DNA of 64,000 bases from Spongilla lacustris (taxonomy: Eukaryota; Porifera; Demospongiae; Spongillida; Spongillidae), in assembly GCA_949361645.1 (NCBI GenBank), contig OX442415.1:14053235-14117234 (forward strand). Reading direction: 5' to 3'. The position numbers and the translations under genes are program-made. Shown here piece after piece: positions 1-11,513 of this stretch (positions are counted from its first letter, which is position 1; every line of letters begins with the position of its first letter). Under the pieces are notes generated by a model. The model had not been told where the DNA came from. It saw only the letters and a program-made list of their open reading frames with translations, and ran no database searches.

Positions 1-191
1 GATGAAGCTACAATTTGTGCCACTGGCAAGCAAGCATAACAAAGGCTTTTACCAAAACCCGTGGGTAGAATAGCAAATACATCCCTGCCTTTAATTAGAG
101 CCATAGTTCCTTCTACCTGTTCAGGCTTCATTGAAGAGTAGCCTAGTTCCATGGCCGTTTCAATCGCACACTGCACTACGGTTCTCTCCAT
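1..191 (-). CDS. RecQ-like DNA helicase, N-terminal fragment at window edge
   Basis: Seen: reading the minus strand from an ATG at 191 gives an open frame to the window edge. It holds a Q-motif-like 'MKPEQVEG', then 'KGRDVFAILPTGFGKSLCY', a Walker A/motif I (TGFGKS) in the form typical of RecQ helicases ('LPTGxGKSLCY'). Family knowledge: RecQ enzymes are 3'-5' ATP-dependent DNA helicases acting in repair and recombination. Many short RecQ-like genes are expanded in sponges and cnidarians, often near transposons. Only about 63 residues are visible, so the helicase C-lobe, RQC and HRDC regions cannot be judged. The start is chosen because the ATG lies about 20 residues before the Q-motif, normal for the short RecQ-like forms. 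It may be a host gene or a repeat-associated copy. Confidence 0.72.
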   Translation of the reverse strand, partial: MERTVVQCAIETAMELGYSSMKPEQVEGTMALIKGRDVFAILPTGFGKSLCYACLPVAQIVAS

Positions 192-1394
192 ACAAGTCTC
201 TTGTACATTGATTGCATATGTTGATTAGGTGATAATTGCCTGCATTGAAATGCTGCATTCTTATTCGACTGCAATCCCAGTTGCAACTTGTATAAAAACT
301 GAGCGGGTTTGGTACCCGACCTTCTGGCAGTATGCGAAGGTTGGGCTACACCAAACTAGTTTCGGGTCATGGTTTCATCAACCATATAGGCATAGGGCGC
401 TATTAAAGATAGCAAAAATATAGGGAGCTAATCTACCCAGCTTTATTAACAATCCACTATGCATGAAATTTATCCTGTGCATAATTTGAAAAGCCACAGT
501 CAGTGGCACTTACATGTAATTACTCAAAACACAGATTGTAAAGCTGATTTGTGACCCTACCTCTGGACGTTGGGACATAAAAAGAACAATTCAGAGGGTA
601 AGAGAATGATGCACATGGAAGAGGCTTAATAAATAAATCATTAAACTGCTAGGCTCTTTTTGGTTGGAATTGATATTTTCTAAAGGTATCATCCTGCATG
701 TGAAGTGTGTCCGTCAAAGGAATTCTGCAAGACTGGTAGTTACTTATGAACTGCATCCTGTATATACAACATGGTATCATATAGTAATAGGTATGTCCAC
801 ATGGGGGTGCATTTGTATGTGAGTATGTGGATGCTTGTTAAAGCACTTAATCACTTACAGGATTGAAAGAACAGTGTGATGAATTTATTGATTTAGAACG
901 TCTACTTACAACACGTCTGAGTCCACTTGCAACACTATCTCACGTTTCGCAACAGCTCTGTTTCGTGTTGCCAACCAGGAAAATGTACCTGAGCACATGA
1001 TGGTGTTGTGCAGTGAAAGGCAGGAGATGTTGTAAATCGTCAAGAAAGACATTCTTTCTGCACAGGTATAAAATGTTAGTATACTTAACTTGTTTTTATT
1101 TGCTCTTTTATTGTCTTTAGAAAAAGCAAAATCAGCAGAATGATGCTAAACATGCCAGGGCCAATCTATTTCTCAATGGTACCGAGGAGCTGAAGAAAGG
1201 AAAGGTGGTAAAAGGCAGTCCACTCCTCCATCATTATGCCTAGACTCTCCTCAACAGGCTACTCCATCAGCCTGGTTTTTGTAGTGTCATATTTTGTCAT
1301 ACCACTAAGCTATGGGTGGGGTACAATTACTTTATCTGCGTGAAGTAATCAGTTTGAATTTGTTATTGTCCGCCTGTATAATAACAGCAGCGTA
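192..1394. other. No convincing gene
   Basis: Mostly AT-rich sequence with short ORFs. A polypyrimidine-AG at about 1120 precedes a short plus-strand open stretch (1121-1243, lysine/glutamine rich) that could be an exon, but no protein family is recognisable. Confidence 0.4.
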
Positions 1395-1612
1395 GAGTCA
1401 AATTAGGCAGTCTGTTTCGGTCCTAGGACCAAATCAGGCTGCTTGCTTTTGTCCGCCCATATAGGACCAAAATGAGCAGCGTAGGACCCAATGAGGCAGC
1501 CTGTTTTGGTCATAGGACCAAATTAAGCAAAGCCTGTAATAGTCCGCAGGACCAAAATAGGCTGCCTGAAACGGTCCTAGGACCATTTCAGGATAGGACA
1601 AAATCAGCCGTG
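1395..1612. repeat. Degenerate tandem repeat around GGTCCTAGGACC
   Basis: Roughly 50-bp units recur, each with 'taggaccaaa' followed by 'ggctgcctg'-like sequence. Two copies carry the perfect 12-bp palindrome GGTCCTAGGACC. Units are diverged and partly inverted. Confidence 0.6.
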
Positions 1613-1989
1613 ACAGGCCCCTAATTGTCTGGAAAGCATATATTTAGATAGTTTAACTATCGGCTAGACATTTGGCGTTGTCGTCTGCCTTTTATCTATG
1701 GTGGACACGGACCTGTATGATTTCAAAGTGACGCGGTTGTAAGTTTTTCGATCACGAAGCGTTGCGAAGGACACTTTTCCTACGCAATTAAGAGCTGCTT
1801 TAGATACGTTTTTAAATGTCATTTGGTACTACTAGGAGGCCACAATGGATACCGTGTTGGCAATTTGCTTAGTTCTTGTACAAAACTCATTTACAGTTGT
1901 TTACCTCGTTCGAGGACTTACGTACATCATTGTAGTTGATCAGTGTCTGGGTACGAGATCATCAATAACCGGACGGGAACGAACAACGG

Positions 1990-2354
1990 GCATTGTATTT
2001 GGCTCATCTTCTCTGCCACTGGAGGCTTAGGAAGGGAGGCCACAGTGGTTTACAAACGCATTGCTGCCCAGCTCTCAGCAAAGTGGGGCCACTCTTATAG
2101 TTCTACCATGGCCTGGATTCGATGCCATCTCTCCTTCTCCCTTCTACGCTCCTCCATCATGTGCATCAGAGGAGCTCGATCAACTATAGGCCATGCCTTT
2201 AACCACTCCCCTGTCGACCTGATTACAAAGGTTGCACAGGTCTCATCTATTCTTTAGTTCACTGTCTGACTGCCTGACTGCCCCCTTTAGTACACATTAG
2301 CATACATCATGTATCCTTGCAATGTAATTACTTGATGTTATTATTATTATTATT
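1990..2354 (+). mobile_element. 3' end of a retroelement (protein C-terminus plus TTA tail)
   Basis: Seen: an open frame to a stop at 2257 with 'FSATGGLGREATVVYKR', 'WIRCHLSFSLLRSSI' and 'CIRGARS'. This pattern (GGxGxEA, W.RC.LSF.L.RSAI.CIRGSRS) is the tail commonly found behind reverse transcriptases in repetitive elements of sponges and corals. The frame is followed by about 85 bp and then a short (TTA)n run near 2338-2354, as expected for the 3' end of a 5'-truncated LINE-type insertion. No reverse-transcriptase core is present upstream, so this is a dead fragment. The exact superfamily cannot be named from the tail alone. Confidence 0.6.
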
Positions 2355-3370
2355 TGGCTCACGTGGTGCATATTTATAGCAACCTGTTACGTAAATAGCA
2401 ACTACACAGTGACGTACGTGTGTAACCGAGACCCACGTGATGTCAAATAACACTTACGTATGGTGTTTGGGCCTGTGCACAACCAATATTTGGGTCCGGA
2501 GTCGAGATCCAAAGAAGTTTTAGTGTCTGTTTCGACGCTAGCATGATAGTTTACTGCCAGAATTGTTTCAAACGCTACTTATCCGATCCAGTTGAGCATG
2601 CCTATACTGTTTTTAAACTCAGAATCCTTGTCAGAAAAGTGTCCCGTTTCCGGTTAACAGCCTTACCCGCTCGACTTTAAACAAACGTAGGTCCTCAGCG
2701 GAAGTAGTTGCAAGGCTGGCAGTAGCTCCAATCATCGTCTAAGGAGTTGAACTACTTAGTACACCGGTATTTGTGGCAATTGGTACCGTTCCGACTAGTT
2801 TTCCAAAAAGTGAGTTGGACAAAATAGGCCAAAAAAATGTTCTTTTCTCACGGATCCGGTGTTAAGCGTAAAGACACATCAGCTAAAGTATCAAGCTGCG
2901 TGCAGGGAAGATCCATATTTAATTGTCCCTTTATATATGTTAACAGTTGTTCTGTAGCTGCAGCTGCATGTTGTGTTTACGAGTGCGCTCCAAATATAGC
3001 GCACTGAAACTTATTAAGTCGAAAGAGGACATCGAACTAGGCCTATAGGCCTACACATGCATGTTCTCATGTTCTGACAGACTCTTACTTGCTTATAAGC
3101 CGACGGAGTAGAATTTCTTAGTTCATGGAGTCTTCCTCAGCTGAAGTAAACAGCGATTCATTAAACCGCTTCCAGCAATAACGCGATTAACGGTTGTAAC
3201 GTGATTAATCGCGGTGTACGCTTAAATCATTTTCCTACGGGCGGACACAGTTGCATGATATTCTGAAGTTGTAGCCTCAATGGTCCTACACATGTACATG
3301 TATGCAATGTGCACACATGTAGTGATGTACATGTAGGTTCATATCTATGCAGTATGCATGTATATAGATT
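2355..3370. other. No gene seen
   Basis: No coding signal or structured repeat recognised, apart from short ATG-poor frames. Confidence 0.4.
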
Positions 3371-3497
3371 GCTACACAGCAAAAACTGATTAGTGCTTGT
3401 CACTAGAAACAGTGAATAGGGCACTCGTTTTTGAGAAAACAAGTGCCCTATTCACTGTTTCTAGTGACATACATCAATCAGTTTTTGCTGTGTAGCT
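3371..3497. repeat. Hairpin element (inverted repeat, ~54-bp arms)
   Basis: The arm starting CTACACAGCAAAAACTGAT is repeated in inverse orientation up to 3497 around a loop of about 16 bp (3425-3440). The arms are nearly identical apart from a few bases. This is the structure of a small foldback MITE. Confidence 0.75.
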
Positions 3498-4195
3498 AGG
3501 TTTGTGCTGCATTGAAGCAACTGCATGTACTGACACTGTATGTTCTGTTGATTGCAGTGATACACATCAAACACATGCATGTAGCTGCACCATTGAAATT
3601 GACTATCCAACGGATCGTTCCAAATCATGATCAGGTGTTGCTTCGAAATTCTCTTACAACATGACTATGATGGTAACCTCAGAGTGCCTGGTCCAACCGG
3701 CTTAGGAAGAAGACAATACCGTTTTGCTGAATCGTGAACATAATTGCGTAAAACGGAAAAATCAAGTCTGCTGATGTGGTTCAATTACTCTGCAACTTAT
3801 GGAGTAGTACAGAGAAACTTCATATCTCTTGCATTAGATGTGTGCAATATGTTAATTATGCAATAATTTGCTATGACATTTCCTGGAGCAATTTGTGTTG
3901 TTTCTACCATAGCAATAGACTGGGTACTGCCAGCCATATCATCTTAATTGGACGGCAATTAAACACGTTTCCAATGTTAGTGACTGATTTTGGTAGTCAT
4001 GTTAACCCATCCTTCCCAGTTGATCACATGCATGAGAGATAGAAGTGACCCCAGCAGAAAGTCATTCAGTAGTCTTGTCCCCTTGCTTGTGCACCCTTAG
4101 CACACGAATTCGATAGTGTAGTGGTTTCGTTCACTTGCAAGCGTAAGGGTAATGTAATTCATCCGCAGCGTACATAGTCAGTAGCCAGGGGCGGA
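3498..4195. other. No gene seen
   Basis: AT-rich sequence. An 88-residue plus-strand frame at 3776-4042 has no recognisable domain. Confidence 0.35.
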
Positions 4196-5712
4196 TCTAG
4201 GGTGGGAAGGGGGGGGGGGGCACCAGGGGCACGTGCCCCCCCCCCCCCCCCCCCCCCTTTCCGGACGACTCATTAAATATTCATGAGTGTATTTTGCGTA
4301 CATGTACCACGTGCGATTATAACCTCAAGAAACAGTGCCGCGAGGGGCGGATCTAGGGGGGGGGGGGGGGGGGCACTAGGGGCGCATGCCCCCCCTTCCA
4401 GACGACTCATTAAATATTCATGGTGTATTTTGCGTACCGCGTGCGATTTATAACGGCACAAAATAGTCCCTCGGTCAGCGCGAAAACATGCACATGTACA
4501 TAAACACGGGAAGGGCCAATTATATATTAAAGTTAGATTTGCAAGCGTGCGCATTGAAAAGAAGCGGAGATCAGTATATACTAAAAAGATTAACAAGATT
4601 GCTGCATCGTATTGCATATAAAAAAAGCTGAGCTATATTTTTTTGGCACACAAATTTTAGTAGTTACATTTTACAATTATGAACGCTATAGTCTAAACTC
4701 GTACTTTGGCAACAACTAACATGTATTTCTTGGGAAAAAATACATGCATTGCACACGTATAAACAATATAGCTACTATTTAACAGGCCTGCTTTTTGCGT
4801 AGTTTTCGGAGCTTTTACAACGCAAAACGGGTTAGCTTCTTGGGCTCCGCCCCAGGCCCCGATGGGGGAGCTTACAGCGTCCCCCCATACCCCCTAGCTG
4901 GGCGGGAGGCGTGCTCCCTCACGAACCCTTCCCGGGGTGGCGCCGTCTACGTACACATGGGTCAGGACCAAGTATGAATATGATTGCTTTTATCGCGTGA
5001 CGTAATACCATTTGGCTCTACAATAGAAGTACAGGCAAAAGGTATGTTACATTAGCCGGCCGTTTAGCTTATGTTATTCAATTTTCCGTCTAAAGAGCAT
5101 ATCGAAAAGTACCAAAACCCGAGCATAACCCCAAAATTAACCCATGGAGGCAAATAAAGCAACTTGTGACCATATAAAAAAAGGTAGTATTTCAATGTTT
5201 TCTAAAATAATAAACGGTGAGTTCAACTTCAGTACATGTGCTACTGATCATCGGCGATGCATCGGCGCATTGATCATATAGCGGCTGGGCTCTTGATCTG
5301 TCGTTCCCCAGCCTCGATCTGTGATTACATTTTTAGTGCAGTTTTTACGTACTTTTATTTTGAAAGGGGCACTGCAAAAAACAAAGAGTGGATTTAATCT
5401 ATTGAAGATTAAACCACAATCGTAAATTGATTAGATTAAATCGTTTTTGACTGTGGTTTAATCTTCAATAGATTAAATCTCACTCTTTGTTTTTTGCAGT
5501 GGGGGGGGGGGGGGGGGGGGGGGGGTTTCTACGCAAAAAGCGTTGGCTTCTGGGGCTCCGCTTACAGTGCTCCCCCACACCCCCTAGCGGGGCGGGAGGG
5601 GGTGCCCCCCCCCTCGCGCACCCACCCCGGGGCGGCCCCGCCTTAATTCGCCCACCCCTTGCCACACCCTCGCCGGTGCCCCCCCCCCCCCCAATTCTTG
5701 GATCCGCCTCTG
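4196..5712. mobile_element. hAT-like composite element with CAGGGGCGGATC ends
   Basis: The left end reads CAGGGGCGGATCTAGG and the right end is the inverse of CAGAGGCGGATCC. hAT-type non-autonomous elements often start with CAG and carry G-rich subterminal tracts. A second left-type end (gaggggcggatctagg) lies at about 4335, so insertions are nested or duplicated. Inside are long G and C runs (about 4210-4260, 4357-4372, 5502-5525, 5680-5692) and a G/C-rich block at 4840-4940 resembling 5545-5645. A matching 8-bp target duplication was not found. Related G-tract blocks occur at 43.8 and 45.9 kb. Confidence 0.5.
5370..5501. mobile_element. 132-bp hairpin MITE with CACTGCAAAAA ends
   Basis: Starts CACTGCAAAAAACAAAGAG and ends with its inverse. 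The inside is a near-perfect hairpin (arms about 60 bp) with a short AT-rich loop near 5436. It is flanked by GGG on both sides, compatible with a 3-bp target duplication, although that lies in a G run. CACTG ends with 3-bp duplications fit the EnSpm/CACTA group. Confidence 0.65.
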
Positions 5713-7082
5713 ATAGTTAAGCAGATGTTTGTGAAGGGATCCATGGGCATAACTGAGTCTATAGACTGAGTCATGTCATCTACGTACTGTATAAGCACTA
5801 GTACAGTAGTAGGTTTTGTTCAAGCTAAAATGTACGCTTGGTTCGAGGCGGTATGCCTGCATGTTGCCATTTAAGGATGGTAGGGTCGATAACATAAATG
5901 TAGATGATGAAGCTAAACTTGGCTGACATTAAAATCGTATCCGCTACTTTGGGCTTACCGCAGATCGGCACAATATAAATTTTAAATTAAAAGGCGTTCC
6001 CGTATAATAGTGAGGCGTGGTAAGCCGTGGTTCGACCTCAGCGTCTGCGCAGATGGATGGGTCACGCTCAACGATTTGAATTGTGTGTCTGCGAACGAGG
6101 CTAAAAGGATACGAATTTTCTCACGTGACTATATTTCGACATTGGCGGTAAATTGTAGCATTTCTCTGAATGCAATAGTTTCAGCGCCAGTTACAATGGT
6201 GTTCAATGCGTTCTATGACATTCTGTAGCAATAGCTGGATATATTTGTAGCATTACAAAATACTAACAACGGGATACTAAGTTATTTCATTTGAAGGATC
6301 CAACTACTACATTCAGGTAAATCAGGACCCACGGTAGTGGGTCCTACGTAGGATTGCCTTCGTGGGCGTGGTTTCGATCTAGCGTTTTAAAACGGTAACG
6401 AAGCGTTGCCTTTACTCGCCAGCTCGCATACAATCCATCACAAACATGACAGATATGCACATATAACGTGAGCTTCGCTAAACAGTGCCATTTACGTGGA
6501 GTGACAAGTCGCGATCGGTACCAAAATTCCGCCATTTATTTTTTGTTCATCCCCTCCTCCGTCTTCCGTTCATCACGTATAACTCGCGACAGGAACGTCG
6601 TACGAAGACGAGATTATAGCTTCAAAAAGTTGCATTTGATTTCCAAACGTGCCCTTTCATACAAATACGACCTACAGTTGTTAGCTGGTGATGAAATGCC
6701 GTGAAATAACACGACCAGGTGCAATTCATTATCGGTGACGGTTGCCTATAGCAGTATGTAATATGACGTCACACACGCGTCTTAATTTACTGTTGCCTGC
6801 AGGCTACGCGTATACGCAGCTGCAAACGTGTTTACAACAGGCGGTTCTATTCTAATTCAGGAAAGGTGACCAAGCCAAAGAAAACGGCCCGTTAACAAGG
6901 AGAACTCTGAGTTTAAGATATAGGTAGGCCTATCAATAAAATTAAAAAGAGGCCTATATACTCAGATTTAATACCTGATACTAATACGAGGAATCTAAGC
7001 GTCCAATGCATTGCAACGAATACATTAAGCCATATATTATATTGACTGAACACTCCTGGCGGAGAAAAAAAATTAGGGGAAC
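5713..7082. other. No gene seen; one small palindrome
   Basis: Short frames only. A 22-bp palindrome (aggacccacggtagtgggtcct) sits near 6326-6347. Nothing else recognised. Confidence 0.35.
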
Positions 7083-7191
7083 AAGTAAATCAAAAACTTC
7101 TCTATTGAGAAAGTGATTGGTGGGATGTAGGATTGGAGGTGTAAAAAGCGGCACTTATGCAGTTCCCCCCCCCCCCCCCCCCCCCCCCCCC
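7083..7191. repeat. Half copy of the 7.6-kb foldback element plus poly-C
   Basis: About 70 bp beginning aagtaaatcaaaaacttctc match the left arm of the foldback at 7609-7898. The match then breaks off before a poly-C run of about 25 (7166-7191). Confidence 0.6.
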
Positions 7192-7608
7192 ACCCCCCCA
7201 CATTAATTATTGCGTTTACGTAATACTTGTATGTTTATTTACGTATAATGATAACCACCTGCTTTATTACGATGGCTGTTGCTACATGTACTGTTTCTAT
7301 TCCTCCGCTTCTACCTACTGAGGTTGTTAGTTGTGTACTTAGTTTGAGAGTTGCTTTTATGTCCAGTTAGCCAGTAGACCGTCGTGATGCCGCTACACTT
7401 TCTGCCGATAATTCGCCAACATTTTGCACCGGGAACTACTATAGTATCGGACCTTGAGTTCAACGCAATTTGTGTTAAGATTTGGAATGGTACAATAGAA
7501 TTCATTTATCATGAGACCAGTGCAACATTAATTATTTATCCTAATGATGCTATTTTGTTCAGTCCAGCTTTGATCTGGATATTGTTGTATGGTCTATCAT
7601 AATTACAA

Positions 7609-7898
7609 AAGTAAATCAAAAACTTCTCTATCGAGAAAGTGATTGGTGGGATGTAGGATTGGTGGTGCAAAAAGCAAGAAAACAAGGTACAGTATGTTAA
7701 AGTGAGGTTTGGTAGGATCCTACAACTCACAGTCCTGAATTTGCAAATGAAGAAGCCTATTTGCAAATTCAGGACTGTTAGTTGTAGGATCCTACCAAAC
7801 CTCACTTTAACATACTGTACCTTGTTTCCTTGCTTTTTGCACCTCCAATCCTACATCCCACCAATCACTTTCTCAATAGAGAAGTTTTTGATTTACTT
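7609..7898. repeat. Foldback element, 140-bp near-perfect arms
   Basis: The whole segment is one hairpin. The left arm from AAGTAAATCAAAAACTTCTC to about 7747 is repeated inversely to 7898, with only about 10 bp of loop (gaagaagcct). A handful of differences separate the arms. No coding capacity. A diverged relative appears near 24,968. Confidence 0.85.
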
Positions 7899-8289
7899 GT
7901 GAATTGCTTTGGAAACACCATCAATCTTTATGATAGCATGAATCTTAAGCAGTCAATTTATAAATTACCAAGCTACGCGTTATACCCTCCAATTCAAAAA
8001 GTACCAGGGTGGGTCTGTTTGCTACAGGCAAGCTGGAACCTAACATTGTGACTGAAAGAAGCCAAAATAAGTTATCTTACTCACGTATTGATTTCACTAT
8101 GCAAGTTTTGAGAGTGCGCATGCGTTCTGATATTACTACCCGATTTCGAAATTGTTCAGCGCAATTTCGAAACTGGGTGGTGATTTTAAAATTGGAGAAC
8201 AATGTCGAAACCGGCACGCAATTTCGAAAATGTTAAATTACGCAAATTTACTGATCGCGCGGAAGCAATACACAGTGTAAAAGGCATTG

Positions 8290-8506
8290 TTATACTGTAC
8301 TGTATAACATGTGTATTCTTCTGTTATCCACATGTTATACACATGTTATACGCTTCAGTATAACATTGCGTATTGAGACGCTATACACAGGTGTGTATAA
8401 CATGGAATGTATAACATTGTGTATATTTATGTATAACATTGTGTATATTTATGTATAAAAATTGTGTATATTTATGTATAACATTGTGTATACTTATGTA
8501 TAACAC
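8290..8506. repeat. Subterminal 'GTATAACATTGTGTAT' repeats
   Basis: About ten diverged copies of a gtataaca/tgtgtat motif. The last four form a regular 22-bp tandem array (about 8408-8505). Related copies occur at the right end of the same element. Confidence 0.75.
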
Positions 8507-8878
8507 GCAGATTATATTCATATCCTGATTCATACTTGTCGTTTCCAGGCAACATGATTGAAGTTAACGATAATATTAACTTTGGAAAATTATAAACAAA
8601 TCAATACAAAGTCAGTGAGACAGACACAGTGAGACTACTGAGTACTGACAGAGTCCATGCACGCGAAGCATCCACGTCGGCAGATCATCAGGAAAGCGTG
8701 AGTCCAGTGGTGAGCCCAGTATTCGTTCCTTTCGCGCCATCCTCGAGGCCTGGTCTGCTCTCTTGTCGAGTGTGTCAAGGAATGCGTTCAAGCTCTTCAG
8801 ATCTCCATTTGGGCCTCTTCCGCCACATCGTTCCTCCGTCTAAGCTCTAGCTCTTCTTCCTCGGACAGTGTGCTGGTT

Positions 8879-9070
8879 TTAGAGAAGCCCATTTGTCCTT
8901 TTCTTCTTTCGAAACTTGCGCGGATCACCGTTCCCATAACTGTTGTTGCGTTGTTCAAGCACAATTAATTGTCACTTATATCGTAACTTACTCTTTGTTG
9001 CCGTGATCGAATCGCTTTTCTTCTTGATTCAGCTTCACTTGGAGTGCCCTTAAGTGTTCGCCTATAGGTC
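8879..9070 (-). CDS. Possible two-exon 3' end of an unidentified gene in the element
   Basis: On the minus strand a stretch ending at a GTAAGT donor (exon low edge 8992, encoding 'LNQEEKRFDHGNK') joins in phase to an acceptor ending AACAACAG (exon 8879-8939). The joined frame continues 'YGNGDPRKFRKKKRTNGLL' to a stop. The intron would be 52 nt, and the lysine/arginine-rich tail looks like a nuclear signal. No family recognised. It could be the 3' end of the gene whose upstream part is at 9327-9897. Confidence 0.3.
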
Positions 9071-9326
9071 GCGATACCTGCTATATACATGCATTGATAT
9101 GATTATTGGACGGACAATATGAATAGTTAGCTTAAAACTCTCCACTGCCAAACTCTCCTTCAAGTTCTTTTACAATTCGTGACACTACAGTCGCGTTGTG
9201 GGGGCTTGATATTCTGGAACCAGGAAGACCAACATGTAAGTTACAGGATTTAGAAAACAGAGTGATTACGCTTCTTGGTACTTCAGCTGATTGTCTTCGT
9301 CCATCGAGTTATGAACCTTACGAATT

Positions 9327-9897
9327 TTACTCTAGATATAGAAGCACAACTATTAAACATGCAGAGGTAAAAATGATGTATAAGCAGAATTGTACCTGCA
9401 AAGAAAGTGACGTCCGTCTCTGTCGCCTTTGCTGGCTTTCTGTACTTCTCAGTTTTGCAACTTCATTCGCCAGAACATCCACTCCCCCTCTCGATGTCGT
9501 AGGAGGTGTTTCATTGTGAAGCCTATCTTCAACGTTGTCTTCTTGCAATCTCAGATCAGTCGGCGTCTGGGTCTTGAAGCCGTAACGACCTGCTGTTAGA
9601 AAATGTAGACGTACGTGCACCACGGGGCCCAGAACCGTAGAAGCTTTGAACTGGTGTTGTAGGTAGTATTTCGCCTTGCTGCCAAGTTCCGACATGATCT
9701 TCCTGATCGTTTTCCGGGGATCTGTTGTACGAACACTGAGCCACATTTGAACGACGCGGCCCGCACCCATAAACGTTTTGCACTGGCAGCCGAAATTCGT
9801 TCGCACCACTTCTTTCGTTCAAAATGTTCCTTCGAATGGGCCGATATCGATGTTGTGGTACTATAATGCCCACAGGAGTTCTATTTGGTGACGCCAT
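9327..9897 (-). CDS. Unidentified divergent ORF of the CACTA-like element
   Basis: A minus-strand frame starts at 9897 ('MASPNRTPVGIIVPQ') and stays open to about 9556. A second, overlapping frame (9809-9327) carries a glutamine/arginine-rich, coiled-coil-like part ('LANEVAKLRSTESQQRRQRR') ending near a possible GT donor. The coding frame probably shifts, through splicing or decay. The start lies 61 bp from the start of the opposite zinc-finger ORF, so the two would share a divergent promoter. No family recognised. Confidence 0.35.
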
Positions 9898-9958
9898 GAG
9901 GTTTTCCGCGTTGTACGCATGCGCTGGCGCGATTATTTAAATTGTTGTTTTCTTTTTA
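9898..9958. promoter_or_regulatory. Putative divergent promoter
   Basis: Only 61 bp separate two outward-pointing start codons (9897 minus, 9959 plus). The right part is AT-rich with a TTTAAATTG-like stretch. Inferred from geometry only. Confidence 0.3.
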
Positions 9959-10171
9959 ATGGCTGCAAAATCTTATCACTTCTGTTCGGGATGCACTCAG
10001 TTTGTATCACGAGCAACGTATTACAGACACTTAACACCCGGAGTATGTCCTGGTAATGTGAACGAAGACCCAAATGGTGTGCACGTGATATCCGACGATG
10101 TTGATGAACGTGATGACACATACATGTATACAGATTCTGATCTCCCAACGAGCTTAAAGCGGTCCCTTTAG
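9959..10171 (+). CDS. Zinc-finger-like N-terminal ORF of an EnSpm-type transposon protein
   Basis: The product begins 'MAAKSYHFCSGCTQFVSRATY' followed by YRHL. The CxxC-x11-H pattern ('FCSGCxxFVSRATYYRH') matches the N-terminal C2H2-like segment of many animal EnSpm-type transposon proteins. An acidic linker follows (DDVDERDD). The frame stops at 10171, but another frame continues acidic (ENESKSPVCDNDDDGEIE) to about 10236. The gene therefore looks frameshifted or truncated before any catalytic domain. It lies inside the 7-kb CACTA-like element, which supports the assignment. Confidence 0.5.
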   Translation: MAAKSYHFCSGCTQFVSRATYYRHLTPGVCPGNVNEDPNGVHVISDDVDERDDTYMYTDSDLPTSLKRSL

Positions 10172-11050
10172 AGAATGAAAGCAAATCGCCAGTTTGCGAC
10201 AACGATGATGATGGGGAAATTGAACTATATAATAGCGGATGGTTTTGATTCTGAATAAAATGTAGGTGTGCTATATATCTCCAATAGAACTTATCAGTTT
10301 GACTATGGAGAAGATTGTGTTTATATTATATGCCCAATGACCTTTGCATGTGATTTAGTCATGTGTAATGCACCTATTATAAGGTTTATTTGTATGTGAA
10401 GCACATGAAGTGAAGTAAATGGTGCTCATTGATTGAACTGAATGCACATGCATCATGATGCTTATAGGTAATGCATGCAGTCAGCAACATTTTCATCAGT
10501 CAAGAATTTAATTGCTTGAAAGTAATAAATATGTACACATGCATGATATGCATTGCATCACAGCCGCAGTTACATGCATGTACATGTATATTCTGGCCAT
10601 ACCACAAGCACGTTTAAAATATCAGTCAGGAAACGCATAAAGCAGCATATGCATGTGTTCGTTGGCGTCCTCAAGTATACTAACATGCGTATAGCTTTAA
10701 CCATAATTTGGCAGGCAATATAGCTTGGGATGTTATATGAAGTGCATGCGGCCAATCGATCGCTAACTTGATTGTCCAGTCAGAATACAAACACTTCACA
10801 TTATTGAGTAATTAAATGGTACCATAGGACGTGTTTTCTTACGTGTGCTCGTACTTTGTTATGATGCCCCGCCCCTCCTAGTTCATATCTTAAAATTCAT
10901 ATGTCAAATAAATAAATTGATGATAATAATATTACATGCACAGGCAGTTATAAATTACAGGAACCGTTTTCAGAAATCTGAACGTAGTAAAGAAAAAAAT
11001 TAATCAATAAACCATACACATTATTTAGATACAGCCATTGGGAATGTCCC

Positions 11051-11420
11051 TCAGCAGTGACTCCATTGTACGCTGGAACACGGCACCACACCAAACAGTA
11101 GGCTGTAGTACTTGAACAACCCTAGATGAGTGTTGGTGGTGACATACCATTTAGAATCTTCATCCAACTCTAACTGCTGATACGCGTTTGCTAAATCCAG
11201 CTTTGAGAACACCCCTTCCAATGGATTCCAGCAAATCTTCAACACGGGGTAACAGGCATGACTCGGCATTTGCCACACAGTTTACCGTTAACTTGTAGTC
11301 CCCACATATACGTAAACTGCCGTCTCGCTTGACCTAGGGAACAATTGGAGCAGCCCTCTCCGAGAACCGTGGACCCATCGAGGTGTCTGATGACCTAATG
11401 GCCTGACATTACTGCCAACC
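11051..11420 (-). pseudogene. Ty3/gypsy reverse-transcriptase fragment
   Basis: Seen on the minus strand: 'LRICGDYKLTVN', then after a slip 'FSKLDLANAYQQLELDEDS' and 'KYYSLLFGV'. These are the RT motifs around the first catalytic region (DGSxRxCVDYRxLN; FSKLDLxxAYxQIxL) of Ty3/gypsy pol. Frames switch at least once near 11270 and the YxDD region is missing, so this is a dead scrap of about 120 codons inside the CACTA-like element. Confidence 0.8.
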
Positions 11421-11513
11421 AGGAAGCTTGTAGGATATGCACTGTCAGGGAAGTTGTTATTAGTGCCAGAGTCCATACGTATGTGTAAGTACACACTTAC
11501 TACAATTCCAGGG
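11395..11513. repeat. Detached copy of the 168-bp repeat
   Basis: The stretch from 'atggcctgac' to 'cacttactacaattcc' matches the second half of the tandem unit at 12.2-12.7 kb (caagcttgtaaaatatgtac, gtccatacgtatgtgtaag). It directly adjoins the gypsy fragment. Confidence 0.7.
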
